From contig CAJIYI010000001.1 of NCBI GenBank assembly GCA_905181595.1, positions 1,021,938 through 1,085,937 of the forward strand: a stretch of DNA of 64,000 nt. Direction: 5' to 3'. The translations under genes were made by a program, and so were the position numbers. This stretch comes from an uncultured SAR86 cluster bacterium. Its GTDB lineage: Bacteria > Pseudomonadota > Gammaproteobacteria > Magnimaribacterales > D2472. The notes under the pieces were generated by a model that saw only the letters and a program-made list of their open reading frames with translations, ran no database searches and was not told where the DNA came from. Positions 50,510-60,107 of this stretch are shown piece after piece (the first letter of the stretch is position 1; each line of letters opens with the position of its first letter).

Positions 50510-52453
50510 TTAAGAAGGCAAGGAAGAACTATCAACCAATAAGTTCAGAGCTTCTTCTACTGAGTAGGTATCAGTTTTATTCTCACTAAGGTTTCTGATT
50601 GAAACAGTATTCGAAGCCATCTCCTCTTTTCCAATTACAGCCATCAAGGGCACTTTTGCAGTACTGTGTTCTCTAATTTTATATCCAATTTTTTCATTTC
50701 TTAAATCTAATTCTGCTCTTAGATTAAGGGCATCACATTGAGCCTTGAGACTAGAGGCATAGTCAGACACTTCATCGGTTACGGTCATAAACACGATTTG
50801 GGTTGGAGCTAACCAAAGAGGTAACTTGCCAGCGTAGTTCTCAATAAGAACGCCTAAAAATCTCTCAAAAGATCCTAGGATTGCTCGATGCATCATTACA
50901 GGCCTATGTTTTGTTCCATCCTCGCCAACGTACTCTGCATCCAAACGCTCAGGAAGATTAAAATCAGCTTGAAAAGTTCCACACTGCCACTCTCGACCAA
51001 TTGCATCAGTCAAAACAAAATCTAGTTTGGGACCATAAAATGCACCGCCGCCCTCTTCGACTGAATAAGGAAGATCTAGTTTTTTAATAGCTGCTTCAAG
51101 AGCATTCTCTGCTTTGTCCCATACTTCATCAGACCCTACTCTTACTTCAGGGCGCGTAGACAATTTAATATCAAAAGTATCAAAACCTAAATCAGTATAA
51201 ATATTTGAAAGCAGCGCAATAAAAGATGCAGTCTCAGATTCAATCTGATCCTCTGTACAAAAAATATGTCCATCGTCTTGTGTAAACCCTCTAACTCGCA
51301 TCAATCCGTGCATAGTTCCTGATGCTTCGTATCTATGACAAGCACCAAACTCCGCTAAACGGATGGGTAAATCTCGATAAGATTTTAAGCCATGATTATA
51401 AACCTGAACATGACATGGGCAATTCATTGGCTTAAGAGCATTTACTCTTTTTTCATTGGCATGCTCTTCGTCAATCTCAGTAATGAACATGTTTTCGCGA
51501 TACTTATCCCAGTGGCCGGAAGCCTCCCAAAGTTTTCTATCTACTACCAAGGGGGTATTAATCTCATCGTAACCGTTGGCAATCTGCTTTTTGCGGATGT
51601 AGTTTTGGAGAGCAATATAAATTGACCAGCCCTTTGGATGCCAAAACACCATGCCTGGTGCCTCTTCTTGCATATGGAAGAGATCCATTTGTTTTGCCAG
51701 CTTGCGATGATCTCTTTTTTCAGCCTCTTCTAGAAGAGTTAAGTATTTATTAAGGTCTTTATCGTTTTTCCATGCTGTGCCATAGACTCTTGTGAGCATT
51801 TCATTGTTTGAATCGCCCTTCCAATATGCGCCGGAAATTTTTGTTAGCTTGAAAGAACCTACTTTATCGAGGCTAGGTAAATGAGGGCCTCTGCAAAGAT
51901 CAATAAACCCACTATCACCCTGGTTGTAGATTTGAAAATCTGAATCTTGACCTGAGTCTTCAATAATTTTAACTTTATAAGACTCATCCAAATCAGCAAA
52001 ACCTTTGATAGCATCATTTTTGGAGTGGATAGTTTTTTTAATCAGATCTTTTGATGCGACTATTTTCTCCATTTCTTTTTCAATCTTAGGCAAATCATCA
52101 ATCGAAACGGTTTGATCGCATAAAAAGTCGTAGTAAAAACCATCGTCAATTGTGGGACCAATGGCTAACTTGGCACTGGGATATAGATTTTTTATTGCTC
52201 TAGCTAAAACCTGAGCAGCGACTGTATGGCGCATGATTTCAAGACCTTCATCTGAGTCAACGGTAAAGATAGAAATATCTGAATCTTGATTCACAATATC
52301 ACTCAAATCTCTCTGCTCGCCATTCACACTGAAGGCAATGGCAGCTTTGGCTAACCCAGCTCCAATCATACTTGCAATTTCAAGACCGCTGATACCAACA
52401 GGAGCCTGCTTCTGAGATCCATCAGGAAGTGTGATTGTAATTTCTGTGCTCAT
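50510..52453 (-). CDS. thrS: Threonine--tRNA ligase
   Basis: 647 residues. N-terminal TGS domain, an editing domain with zinc-type histidines, and a class II catalytic core with motif 2 (CHRYEASGTMHGLMRVRGFT) and motif 3 (PVMMHRAILGSFERF). The C-terminal anticodon-binding domain starts near PLWLAPTQIVFM. MNCPCHVQVY supplies the zinc-binding cysteine of the active site. The frame is intact. No infC gene follows, because the convergent cupin gene ends directly next to it. Confidence 0.97.
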   Translation of the reverse strand: MSTEITITLPDGSQKQAPVGISGLEIASMIGAGLAKAAIAFSVNGEQRDLSDIVNQDSDISIFTVDSDEGLEIMRHTVAAQVLARAIKNLYPSAKLAIGPTIDDGFYYDFLCDQTVSIDDLPKIEKEMEKIVASKDLIKKTIHSKNDAIKGFADLDESYKVKIIEDSGQDSDFQIYNQGDSGFIDLCRGPHLPSLDKVGSFKLTKISGAYWKGDSNNEMLTRVYGTAWKNDKDLNKYLTLLEEAEKRDHRKLAKQMDLFHMQEEAPGMVFWHPKGWSIYIALQNYIRKKQIANGYDEINTPLVVDRKLWEASGHWDKYRENMFITEIDEEHANEKRVNALKPMNCPCHVQVYNHGLKSYRDLPIRLAEFGACHRYEASGTMHGLMRVRGFTQDDGHIFCTEDQIESETASFIALLSNIYTDLGFDTFDIKLSTRPEVRVGSDEVWDKAENALEAAIKKLDLPYSVEEGGGAFYGPKLDFVLTDAIGREWQCGTFQADFNLPERLDAEYVGEDGTKHRPVMMHRAILGSFERFLGVLIENYAGKLPLWLAPTQIVFMTVTDEVSDYASSLKAQCDALNLRAELDLRNEKIGYKIREHSTAKVPLMAVIGKEEMASNTVSIRNLSENKTDTYSVEEALNLLVDSSSLPS

Positions 52454-52583
52454 GGTAATAGTCCTTGCGACCTATTCTAATATTTTTAACTCCAAAGGTA
52501 TATTTATAGTAGAACTTTTCATTAAATGACCTTTAATTTAATATGGAGAAAGTTATTAAGTGTTAATATTCTAGGAGTTCATT

Positions 52584-52877
52584 ATGTCAGTCAGCGTTTT
52601 ACTTAGCGGCACACTAAAAGATGGTTTGGTAGAGCAATTTACAGAAATTTGTTCAGAGGCTTTTCACGTTACCCGTGCATTTGATGGGTGTCAAAATATC
52701 AATCTAACATTGCATGTTGAAGATCCTCATAGGTTTGTCTTAACAGAAGTTTGGGACTCAAAAGAACACTATGAGAAATATGCAGCTTTTAGGGTAGAGG
52801 ATGGAACTGTTGCTGCTATTGGTAACATGTGTGCTGATGGCCCAAATATAGATATATTTGACATAACAGACGCATAG
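52584..52877 (+). CDS. Antibiotic-biosynthesis-monooxygenase (ABM)-fold protein
   Basis: 97 residues, start preceded by TAGGAG. A dimeric ferredoxin-like barrel, with RAFDGCQNINL, FVLTEVWDSKEHYEKY and the closing acidic tail. The family includes quinol monooxygenases and many of unknown substrate. It lies just before tRNA-Arg. Confidence 0.72.
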   Translation: MSVSVLLSGTLKDGLVEQFTEICSEAFHVTRAFDGCQNINLTLHVEDPHRFVLTEVWDSKEHYEKYAAFRVEDGTVAAIGNMCADGPNIDIFDITDA

Positions 52878-52888
52878 ATTAACTTTAA

Positions 52889-52963
52889 GCCTTCTTAGTT
52901 AAATGGATATAACAGATCCCTCCTAAGGATTAGTTGCAGGTTCGATTCCTGCAGAGGGCACCA
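52889..52963 (+). tRNA. tRNA-Arg (anticodon CCT)
   Basis: A complete cloverleaf from GCCTTCT to AGAGGGC plus ACCA, with one T-G pair in the acceptor. Anticodon stem GATCC/GGATT around CTCCTAA gives CCT (arginine, AGG). The T-arm is GGTTCGATTCC. CCA is encoded. It is one edge of the region with mixed base composition. Confidence 0.94.
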
Positions 52964-52987
52964 TTCTTTTGAAGGCATTAGAAATGG

Positions 52988-53281
52988 TTAAAAACAATCC
53001 AGTGCATCTAAAGCCATATGAATGATCAAACCAACTCCAATTAATCTAGTTTTAGGATAAAAACTCATCGTTAGGTATAAAGCTATAAACCAATACTGAT
53101 GCAAAGGATGGAAGCCTATGCTGCATCGGCTTGCATCATAAATGGGAGTGGCTAACAAATGGTCTAAATCAACCAGCATGGTTGCCATCATAACTAAATA
53201 AGACAGCTTCCAATTCTCTCTAAAAAATAAAAAAGCAATCAATAAAGGAGCCAAGAAATGCAAAGCTAGGTGAGACATCAT
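52988..53281 (-). CDS. DUF6122-like membrane protein
   Basis: 97 residues. LHFLAPLLIAFLFF, TMLVDLDHLLATPIYD, CSIGFHPLHQYW and GLIIHMALDALDC match the DUF6122 family, with conserved histidines and aspartates facing the membrane. It may be a metal-dependent membrane hydrolase. No function is proved. Confidence 0.75.
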   Translation of the reverse strand: MMSHLALHFLAPLLIAFLFFRENWKLSYLVMMATMLVDLDHLLATPIYDASRCSIGFHPLHQYWFIALYLTMSFYPKTRLIGVGLIIHMALDALDCF

Positions 53282-53391
53282 TTTGCTATTTTTCCATATT
53301 AAAAATTTTATTCCTACTCAATATTGGTGATATCTTGCAACGCACTAATTAATATTTACACTGCTAACATCAATCAAGAAATATAGCTAAA

Positions 53392-53977
53392 GTGATGATG
53401 CAAAATTCAGTGCCGAAAAGACGACTGCAACGTCCAGCTAAAGATCAAAACCGCCTTATCAATACATTTACTCAAGTGTTGGCTCGTCATTTTTTAACTA
53501 TGGCCGTTATAGCAGGAATTTGTATTTTTATATCGATTGAGTCATTTGCAAATAGCATCTATTTGAAACCACTGACATCTTCTCCGAGTTTTTTATTTTT
53601 TTATCCTGACTGCTGTATCGTTGTTTTTTATTTTCTTCTATTTAAAGAGAGGGCATAAAATTGAATGGATTCATGTAGCTTGGTTAACTTACCTGCTGTT
53701 TATTTCTGTAGTTGAGGAATTTGCTTTCAGGATGATGTTACCTATTCTGTTGAGCGGCACATTTGGCATGATGTCTGCCGTATTATTTAGTAACTTTCTC
53801 TTCGCATTCATTCATTATGTGACACTGCGCTGGAAGTTAATAAATTGTGTTGTTGCTTTTATAGGCGGTCTGGGATTTAGCAGGCTTTTAGTCAGCACTG
53901 AAGATATAGCGATTCTTATTTTGGTCCATTACTTTTTCACTTTTCTTAATACCCCTCTTCCACCAGAGCGAAGATAA
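53392..53977 (+). CDS. CPBP-family intramembrane protease, frameshifted
   Basis: Track ORFs 53392-53658 and 53621-53977 join if the T7 run at 53596-53602 is T6: SPSFLFF + ILTAVSLFFIFFYLKR. The joined protein of about 194 residues has the CPBP motifs VVEEFAFR and FLFAFIHYV. A GTG at 53392 and ATGs at 53395 and 53398 are possible starts. Family members process membrane-bound peptides or prenylated proteins. Substrate unknown. Confidence 0.68.
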
Positions 53978-54048
53978 TTTAGAGAAGGGTGAGCGGTACG
54001 CTAGAGGATTCGCTATAATTCGATTTCTACAAAAAACTTGGTGAAATA

Positions 54049-54675
54049 ATGAAGGATAACTATAGAACTATGTGCGCACTCATTGCATGGGTGGTGTTAT
54101 CTCTTAGATTTGTCGATATGTTAATCATCGGTGAGTACAGCAGTATTGCTGAAACATTGTTTGTCTATTTTGGGTATTTTACAGTTTGGGCTAACATCCT
54201 TGTTGCGCTTGCTTTTACGGCACCATTGCTTAATCCTGATAGAAAGTTGTCTAATTTTTTCATGCGTCCTGGGGTTCGTGCAGCCCTAGCATCTTATATT
54301 CTTATGGTGTCCGTTGTTTACCATGTGATGATCGTGCCTTATTGGAATCCCCAAGGTTTCACTTGGTTGACCGCCACAGGCTTGAATACAGTCATGCCCA
54401 TTCTCTATATTATCGATTGGTTATTCTTTGCTGAAAAGCGACCAATTTTCTATAAACACCTTCCCTATTGGCTTATATTTCCTGCCGTGTATGGAGCGAC
54501 ATCAATCGTCCGGGGGTTATTAACCAATGTTTACCCTTATCCATTTTTGAACGTAGCTGACCTAGGCATTGGAAATGTATTATTAAATATGTCCGGGTTA
54601 GTTGCAGTTTTTGCGGTGGTTGGCCCTATTTTTATCGCGGTAGGACATCTTATTTCTGATAGAACTAAAGCCTAG
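54049..54675 (+). CDS. Pr6Pr-type six-helix membrane protein
   Basis: 208 residues and about six helices. YFTVWANILVALAFTAPLL and LNTVMPILYIIDWLFFAEK recall the Pr6Pr/FAR-17a-like family. A TATAAT-like box lies at 54015-54020. No function assigned. Followed by the convergent amidohydrolase 30 bases away. Confidence 0.62.
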   Translation: MKDNYRTMCALIAWVVLSLRFVDMLIIGEYSSIAETLFVYFGYFTVWANILVALAFTAPLLNPDRKLSNFFMRPGVRAALASYILMVSVVYHVMIVPYWNPQGFTWLTATGLNTVMPILYIIDWLFFAEKRPIFYKHLPYWLIFPAVYGATSIVRGLLTNVYPYPFLNVADLGIGNVLLNMSGLVAVFAVVGPIFIAVGHLISDRTKA

Positions 54676-54705
54676 GTAAAAGTGTGTTTCGAATTTCAAC
54701 GACTC

Positions 54706-56370
54706 TTAGTGTTCTACTTTCAGCGGCACTTTAGGGTCTAAGCCAAGCGCTTCCTTCTCTGCTTTGACCATAGCCCGCACGTCTGCCAAAAGGGCTTTCG
54801 CGTCATAGACAATGCCATCTTTAATTGTCCAGCGTACGCCACCAACTCGCTCGACTCGCTGAGTTTCTTCGTTCAGTTTAGGCACGCCTGTTCCATAAAG
54901 AGATTTGAGGTTGTGTAGCGGGTTTTCGTCAACAATAATCATGTCGGCTTTTTTACCAACCTGTATTGTGCCAATATCTTGATCTTGTCCGAGTACTTGG
55001 GCACCAATTTTAGTGGCGGCCCGAATCACCTCAAGAGGATGGAACCCGGCTTCTTGGAGCAGTTCTAGTTCTTGAATATAACCAAAGCCATAGAGACTAT
55101 AAATATAGCCAGTGTCACTGCCTACTACCACTTTACCGCCTCGATTTTTATATTCATTTACAAATTGCATCCACAGTTTGTAATTGTGCTTCCATTCAAG
55201 TTCATCTTCGGTGGTCCAGTTAAAAAAGAAAGATCCATGCTTCTCTCTGCTAGCACGATAGAAGTCCCATAATCCAGGGGCGGTATATTCGTAGTGCCAC
55301 TCAGCGGTATAGGCGCGCATGAAATCGCGACTTGCTAGATAAATGGTGAAGGTTGGGCTTAAGCAAAAATCGCGTTCTAGTAAAGTTTCCATAACCTGAT
55401 TCCAGCGCTCTGTGCCTGGCCCTGCAGCCTGCTTCCATAATCTCCCGGCCTGCGCAAAACGTTGCTGTTCATTGCTGTAAATATAATCTGATGGATAGTC
55501 TTGAATTACCTTATCCGTAAACAGAGCTTCCGGTAAGCCGTACCAATGTTCCATGCAATCTAAGCCGCGACTGGAGGTATCCAAGACATTTGCGTGAGCT
55601 ACATTTAACTGAGCGTGATGCATTGTGGTGTTGAGCTCTAATTTTTCAGCTTCTTCTAGTGCGGCCCATAAAATCTCTTCGGGTGCCCCCATAAACTTAA
55701 TGCCGTCTGCACCAATACGTTTGAGATGCTGGACGCGCTCACGGGCGTCATTAGCGGTGTTGATTGGCGCTAGTTTTACTCCCCCATCCACAGGCATAGC
55801 AAAATAGGGGAATGCAGTAATGCGGGGGGCGGTGATAGCATTTTCATTGCTCAGTTCCTTTAAGGCTAGAAGCCGACTCTCGCCGGTCATTCCAAAAACC
55901 TCTCTGGTGCTTGTAACACCATGGCCAAGCCATAGTTTAAAGATATAGTCCGCAGACACTTGCTGATTCTCATCAGGAGAATGAATGTGAGTATGAGAGT
56001 CAATAAATCCTGGCAATAAATATTTACCATGAGCGTCAATTTCTCGAACATTTTTATTAACTGACACATTTAGTTTAGGGCGACTTTTAGGGTCTATAAC
56101 AAGACCGGGAGCTCCTACTGTTCTTATCTCGACGATTCGGTCATTCTCAACGGTCACATCCACCGGTCCAGTGGCTGGGGCGCCTGTCCCATCGATGAGG
56201 TAGGCACCTCGAATGATGAGCTGATCATACTGTCCTTGGCCATGCTGACGTTTCGGTATGCTGTCTTTGATATTTGAAAACAAAGAATCTACTTCAGCGG
56301 TCATAACCGTCAAGGGAGCAGTGGCACAAACTAGACTGACTAGGAGTGGCATGAAGTATCTATTGGTCAT
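54706..56370 (-). CDS. Secreted metal-dependent amidohydrolase
   Basis: Start at MTNRYFMPLLVSLVCATAP (56370) with AGGACG upstream. The track start is 18 codons earlier. About 554 residues. Signal peptide, then the TIM-barrel metal site DSHTHIHSP, the histidines in TTMHHAQLN, GSDTGYIYS and the closing KKADMIIVDENPL. The family splits cyclic amides, peptides or related bonds. G+C is clearly higher here than in neighbours (30 of 60 bases in 54781-54840). Confidence 0.85.
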   Translation of the reverse strand: MTNRYFMPLLVSLVCATAPLTVMTAEVDSLFSNIKDSIPKRQHGQGQYDQLIIRGAYLIDGTGAPATGPVDVTVENDRIVEIRTVGAPGLVIDPKSRPKLNVSVNKNVREIDAHGKYLLPGFIDSHTHIHSPDENQQVSADYIFKLWLGHGVTSTREVFGMTGESRLLALKELSNENAITAPRITAFPYFAMPVDGGVKLAPINTANDARERVQHLKRIGADGIKFMGAPEEILWAALEEAEKLELNTTMHHAQLNVAHANVLDTSSRGLDCMEHWYGLPEALFTDKVIQDYPSDYIYSNEQQRFAQAGRLWKQAAGPGTERWNQVMETLLERDFCLSPTFTIYLASRDFMRAYTAEWHYEYTAPGLWDFYRASREKHGSFFFNWTTEDELEWKHNYKLWMQFVNEYKNRGGKVVVGSDTGYIYSLYGFGYIQELELLQEAGFHPLEVIRAATKIGAQVLGQDQDIGTIQVGKKADMIIVDENPLHNLKSLYGTGVPKLNEETQRVERVGGVRWTIKDGIVYDAKALLADVRAMVKAEKEALGLDPKVPLKVEH

Positions 56371-56431
56371 AAGTTCGTCCTTTTTATTTTTTTCAACATA
56401 GCTTTTTCCCTTTATTATTCCCACTCAATAA

Positions 56432-57073
56432 TTACTTTGATTGTGCGTGATTGTATAGTTTTGGTATGAAGTGTTCACTCTCTCCTGATTCTTCAATATT
56501 ATGCTGCATCCAAGCTCTTATTTTTTTCTCGTGCATAACAGTTTTTGTTGCTATCCAGGTTACCAATTTCCCAATGACTGGAACCTCACATTTAATCGTC
56601 ATTTCTGTCCTAAATTTAACACCCTCCTCAACTTCTTTGTAAGAATGTATTAACTCTCCAACTTTTATACCCAATTTTTTAAAATCAAAATTATATTCTT
56701 CATTATCAAACCTTGAAATTAATGCATCTTCTTCAATTGAATAACCACCAAATGTTTCCTTTATGCTTATCACTGAACCCGGTAAAACTCTTCCTTGTGG
56801 ACTGAGTAATTTTTTCTTCCAGAATACTTTTATATGATCATGAGGGTGCCAGAGTCGATAAACTGCTACTTCTAATCCATTAAAATCTTGCCCATTAAAA
56901 GTTGTAGTATTATCAATATTTTCAAACCACCATCTAAGATGTTTCACCTTTACATTTTTCATAACGTCATGATTAATAGTGGCTTTTATTCCACCACCAG
57001 ACATCTTTTCAATAGATGTTTGAGCAGACTCAAAAGACTTCATTAAACCAAAAAAACCTATTTTTCTTTTCAT
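56432..57073 (-). CDS. DAPG-hydrolase (PhlG)-like C-C bond hydrolase
   Basis: Start at MKRKIGFFG (57073) with GGGAATGAG upstream. The track start is 14 codons earlier. About 213 residues. NHDVMKNVKVKHLRWWFENI and YRLWHPHDHIKVFW match the family of 2,4-diacetylphloroglucinol hydrolase, a zinc enzyme that cuts a C-C bond next to a carbonyl. The family is broad, so the substrate here is probably a diketone from the cluster's own pathway (inference). Confidence 0.75.
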   Translation of the reverse strand: MKRKIGFFGLMKSFESAQTSIEKMSGGGIKATINHDVMKNVKVKHLRWWFENIDNTTTFNGQDFNGLEVAVYRLWHPHDHIKVFWKKKLLSPQGRVLPGSVISIKETFGGYSIEEDALISRFDNEEYNFDFKKLGIKVGELIHSYKEVEEGVKFRTEMTIKCEVPVIGKLVTWIATKTVMHEKKIRAWMQHNIEESGESEHFIPKLYNHAQSK

Positions 57074-57139
57074 CTCATTCCCACTCAGTAGTAGCTGATG
57101 GTTTGCTAGAAGCATAATATTTCATCCAAAATATTCCCT

Positions 57140-58114
57140 TCACTCTGAGTAAAGGTTTTTTATTGGTTGACCATTTTGAATATTCTTAATATTTTGAAAA
57201 AATAATTCGAATGCTCTGATTAGGGATTTTAGTGAGTGAGCTGAATCATGAGCCGAAATAAAGCAATTCTTAGCCGTCCAAAGCAAAGAGGAATTCTCAA
57301 GGGGCTCATTCTTTGTTGTATCCAATGCAGCCGCAGAAATTTCTTCACTATTCAATGCGTCTGCAAGGTCTGGCTCATTAATTGCAGTGCCCCGACCTAC
57401 GTTGATTAACATAGCTGAGTTATTAAGTTTTTTTAGGACGTCTGCATTAATGACGTCTCTAGTTTGAGCGCTATCGGGTAAAGCAAGTACTAAATAATCG
57501 GTTAAAGGGAGCAATTCTTCAAACTGATCCAACCCCAAAACCTCGTCAGCATATTCATCATCTACTGGATTACGCTTGATCCCAGTTACCCTCATGCCAA
57601 AAGCTTTGCCTAACTTAGCTACTTGTTTGCCAATGCCTCCATAGCCCAGAACCACCAAGGTTTTATCTGTAAGCTCACCATCTCCAGCTATTGGAGCCCA
57701 GTGCTTAGATTGTTGAAAATCAATGTGCTGATCTATTCTCTTATTCCATCTTAATATTTGCGAAAAAACATAATGGGCAATTGGAATTGCATAAACACTG
57801 CTTGCATTAGCAATTTGAATATTTTCTATTTTTAAAACAGCTTGAAGTATTGAAGAATCCATTCCAGCAAACCCACTTTGAATAAATTTCATTCGTTTAG
57901 ATAAGGTCAATAAAGCATCGTGAATTTCTGGGTGATCCCTAGCTGCAAATAAGAATTGATAGCACATAAATAAAGCATCTGATTCAGGAACAGCTTCCCA
58001 AGCTGGATCCCTGGAATCCAGAGGATTGAGTGCAATAATTTCCATTGAAGGATCAAAGGCAAGTAGCTCAGATCTGTATAACTTATTGTTATCTTCAGAT
58101 ATGACGATTCTCAT
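57140..58114 (-). CDS. D-2-hydroxyacid dehydrogenase (NAD-binding)
   Basis: Start chosen at MRIVISED (58114), whose ATG overlaps the ligase stop as ATGA. The track start 38 codons earlier lies inside the ligase gene. About 324 residues. VLGYGGIGKQVAKLG is the Rossmann motif, INVGRGTAINEPDL the substrate/NAD loop, and SAHDSAHS holds the catalytic histidine. Reduces a 2-oxo acid or oxidises a 2-hydroxy acid. Co-translated with the acyl-CoA ligase. Confidence 0.86.
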   Translation of the reverse strand: MRIVISEDNNKLYRSELLAFDPSMEIIALNPLDSRDPAWEAVPESDALFMCYQFLFAARDHPEIHDALLTLSKRMKFIQSGFAGMDSSILQAVLKIENIQIANASSVYAIPIAHYVFSQILRWNKRIDQHIDFQQSKHWAPIAGDGELTDKTLVVLGYGGIGKQVAKLGKAFGMRVTGIKRNPVDDEYADEVLGLDQFEELLPLTDYLVLALPDSAQTRDVINADVLKKLNNSAMLINVGRGTAINEPDLADALNSEEISAAALDTTKNEPLENSSLLWTAKNCFISAHDSAHSLKSLIRAFELFFQNIKNIQNGQPIKNLYSE

Positions 58115-59673
58115 GACCCATCCTTTAATACATATTTCATCACTTTCCCGGCAGCATTTGTGGGCAAATCTTGCGTAAACTCTATTTCTCTGGGGACTTT
58201 GTAATTTGCCATATTGTCTTTGCACCACTTTATAAGAGTATCAGCATCCAAGCTTTGACTAGGCTTTAAAACAATAAAAGCTTTGGCAACTTCTCCCATG
58301 CGATCGTCTGCAATGCCGATGACCGCTGCTTGAGAAATTGCAGGATGATCACAAAGAATATTTTCTATCTCAGCGGGGTATGCATTGAAGCCGCCCACAA
58401 TGAACATGTCTTTGCTCCTGTCTGTAATCTTGATATAGCCACGCTCATCCAGAATGCCAATGTCACCTGTATGCAGCCATCCTTCTTCATCTATAGCCTC
58501 TTTGGTGGCCTCTGGGTTATTGAAGTAGCCACTGGTAACGTTATAGCCTCTAACAAGAATTTCACCAGGATCGCCCGCTGAGGCTGGATTTCCATCAGCA
58601 TCAACACATTTCACTTCAACACCATCAATTGCACAGCCAGAAGTGGTGGCTATGGTTTCATAATCATCCTTAGGCGTACACATAGTCACAACACCTGTGC
58701 TTTCTGTAAGTCCATAGGCGGTAATCACTGTCTCAAAACCAAGCTGTTCTTTCATATCTTTAATTAATTGAACAGGGATAGAGGCTGCACCAGTGACGCC
58801 GAGACGCAAAGAAGAAATATCAACCTTTGATAGATTCTCGCTTGCCAGAATAGATTGATAAAGCGTTGGGGGTCCCGGCAGCATAGATATCTTTTTTTCG
58901 TGAATCATTTCAATAATTTTTTCTGCATCAAAAACTGCGCATGGATAAGCAGTTGCACCCTTCATAATAGAAGCTAGCCAACCAGCCTTGTACCCAAAGG
59001 TATGAAAAAATGGATTTACTATTAAGTACTTATCATCTTGATTAAGTCCTACGTAGGTAGACCAGTAATCAAATACTCTAATATTTTGGCCATGAGTAGA
59101 AATAACACCTTTAGGCTTTCCGGTGGTCCCAGAAGTAAAGATGATGTCTGCAATATCACCCTCTTCAACAAGTGGAAGATCGATAGCCAACCCAGAAACC
59201 ATTAAAGATTTTAAATTAGAGGCATTGGGAGATTCAGTCTCATCTAACGCAATCTGTTTTTGAAGATGCGGTAATGCTTCCTCTGACAAAAGACCAAAAT
59301 AATCTACACCAAGAAAATCATTAACGCTGAAAAGAATTTTTGCCTCAGAGTTATTAAGGATGTACGCAGCCTCTTTGCCCTTCATACGAGTATTGATTGG
59401 AACAATTACTGCTCCTGCTTTATGGGTGGCAATTGCTGCTAAAACCCATTCGTTCATGTTGGGAGCCCAAATTGCAATTCTATCCCCCTTATCTACACCA
59501 ATATTAATTAAATTTTTGGCTATCTCAGTTGATTGAGCGTCTAACTCAGCATAAGTAATGCTTTGTTGCTCTGTTACCAAGGCATATTTGTCTCCATACT
59601 CATGTGCCTGCAATTTAATTAATTCTGGAATGGTGAGTTTTGGCAATGTATTCAATCTAGTATCCTTGCCCAT
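58111..59673 (-). CDS. Acyl-CoA ligase (AMP-forming, FadD3-like)
   Basis: 520 residues. IIFTSGTTGKPKGV is the AMP-binding loop, VITAYGLTESTGV the A5 motif, GWLHTGDIG the hinge approach and PTNAAGKVMK the catalytic lysine region. Activates a carboxylic acid as CoA thioester. Its place in a ring-cleavage cluster suggests a ring-derived acid as substrate, though FadD3-like specificity is only inferred. Confidence 0.88.
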   Translation of the reverse strand: MGKDTRLNTLPKLTIPELIKLQAHEYGDKYALVTEQQSITYAELDAQSTEIAKNLINIGVDKGDRIAIWAPNMNEWVLAAIATHKAGAVIVPINTRMKGKEAAYILNNSEAKILFSVNDFLGVDYFGLLSEEALPHLQKQIALDETESPNASNLKSLMVSGLAIDLPLVEEGDIADIIFTSGTTGKPKGVISTHGQNIRVFDYWSTYVGLNQDDKYLIVNPFFHTFGYKAGWLASIMKGATAYPCAVFDAEKIIEMIHEKKISMLPGPPTLYQSILASENLSKVDISSLRLGVTGAASIPVQLIKDMKEQLGFETVITAYGLTESTGVVTMCTPKDDYETIATTSGCAIDGVEVKCVDADGNPASAGDPGEILVRGYNVTSGYFNNPEATKEAIDEEGWLHTGDIGILDERGYIKITDRSKDMFIVGGFNAYPAEIENILCDHPAISQAAVIGIADDRMGEVAKAFIVLKPSQSLDADTLIKWCKDNMANYKVPREIEFTQDLPTNAAGKVMKYVLKDGS

Positions 59674-60107
59674 CGATAGTCATATTTATAATATTTTAAA
59701 CCAATAGATGATTCCGAGAACCTTACCCCTGGCAATGAAGAAATATCTTCATATAGAACTTTGGAGAGCTTGGTAACGTCTTCGGCAAGAATGAAAGCCA
59801 TAAGATCATGGCGCCCAATTAAGGTTGAAACAAATCTAACTTCTTTCATTTTAGATAAAGCTTTTGCTACAGAGTCTTTTGAACGCGTTTCAACATCCAA
59901 ACCAACAAATGCTACAGAAGGATTTTCCATTCTATTAATGTTATTGATAACAGAAATTTTAATGATCTTATTTTCTATTAACTTTTGAATTCTGTTGCGA
60001 ACAGTTCCCTCGGTCACACCAATTACTTTTGCCATTTGATTATTAGACATTCGAGCATCGGCACCCAAGAGTTGAATAATTTTTTTATCTGTTTGATCAA
60101 GCTTCAT
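59652..60107 (-). CDS. Lrp/AsnC-family regulator 2
   Basis: Start at MKLDQTDKKII (60107). The track start is 13 codons earlier. About 151 residues: N-terminal winged helix (MSNNQMAKVIGVTEGTVRNR) and a RAM ligand domain. It begins inside the end of the first AsnC gene and overlaps the ligase start by 22 bases. Likely a local regulator of this cluster. Confidence 0.85.
   Translation of the reverse strand: MKLDQTDKKIIQLLGADARMSNNQMAKVIGVTEGTVRNRIQKLIENKIIKISVINNINRMENPSVAFVGLDVETRSKDSVAKALSKMKEVRFVSTLIGRHDLMAFILAEDVTKLSKVLYEDISSLPGVRFSESSIGLKYYKYDYRWARILD

Noticed and set aside
50480-50520. infC expected after thrS
   Set aside because: The cupin gene ends two bases away on the opposite strand, and no IF3 sequence is present.
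52889-56430. Integrative element with att sites at tRNA-Arg
   Set aside because: No integrase gene and no second copy of the tRNA 3' end found in the window.
56412-56440. Minus-strand VIIEWE-stop reading resembling the end of GMP synthase
   Set aside because: Only a few residues with no upstream gene homology in that frame. It lies across the end of the DAPG-hydrolase-like gene.
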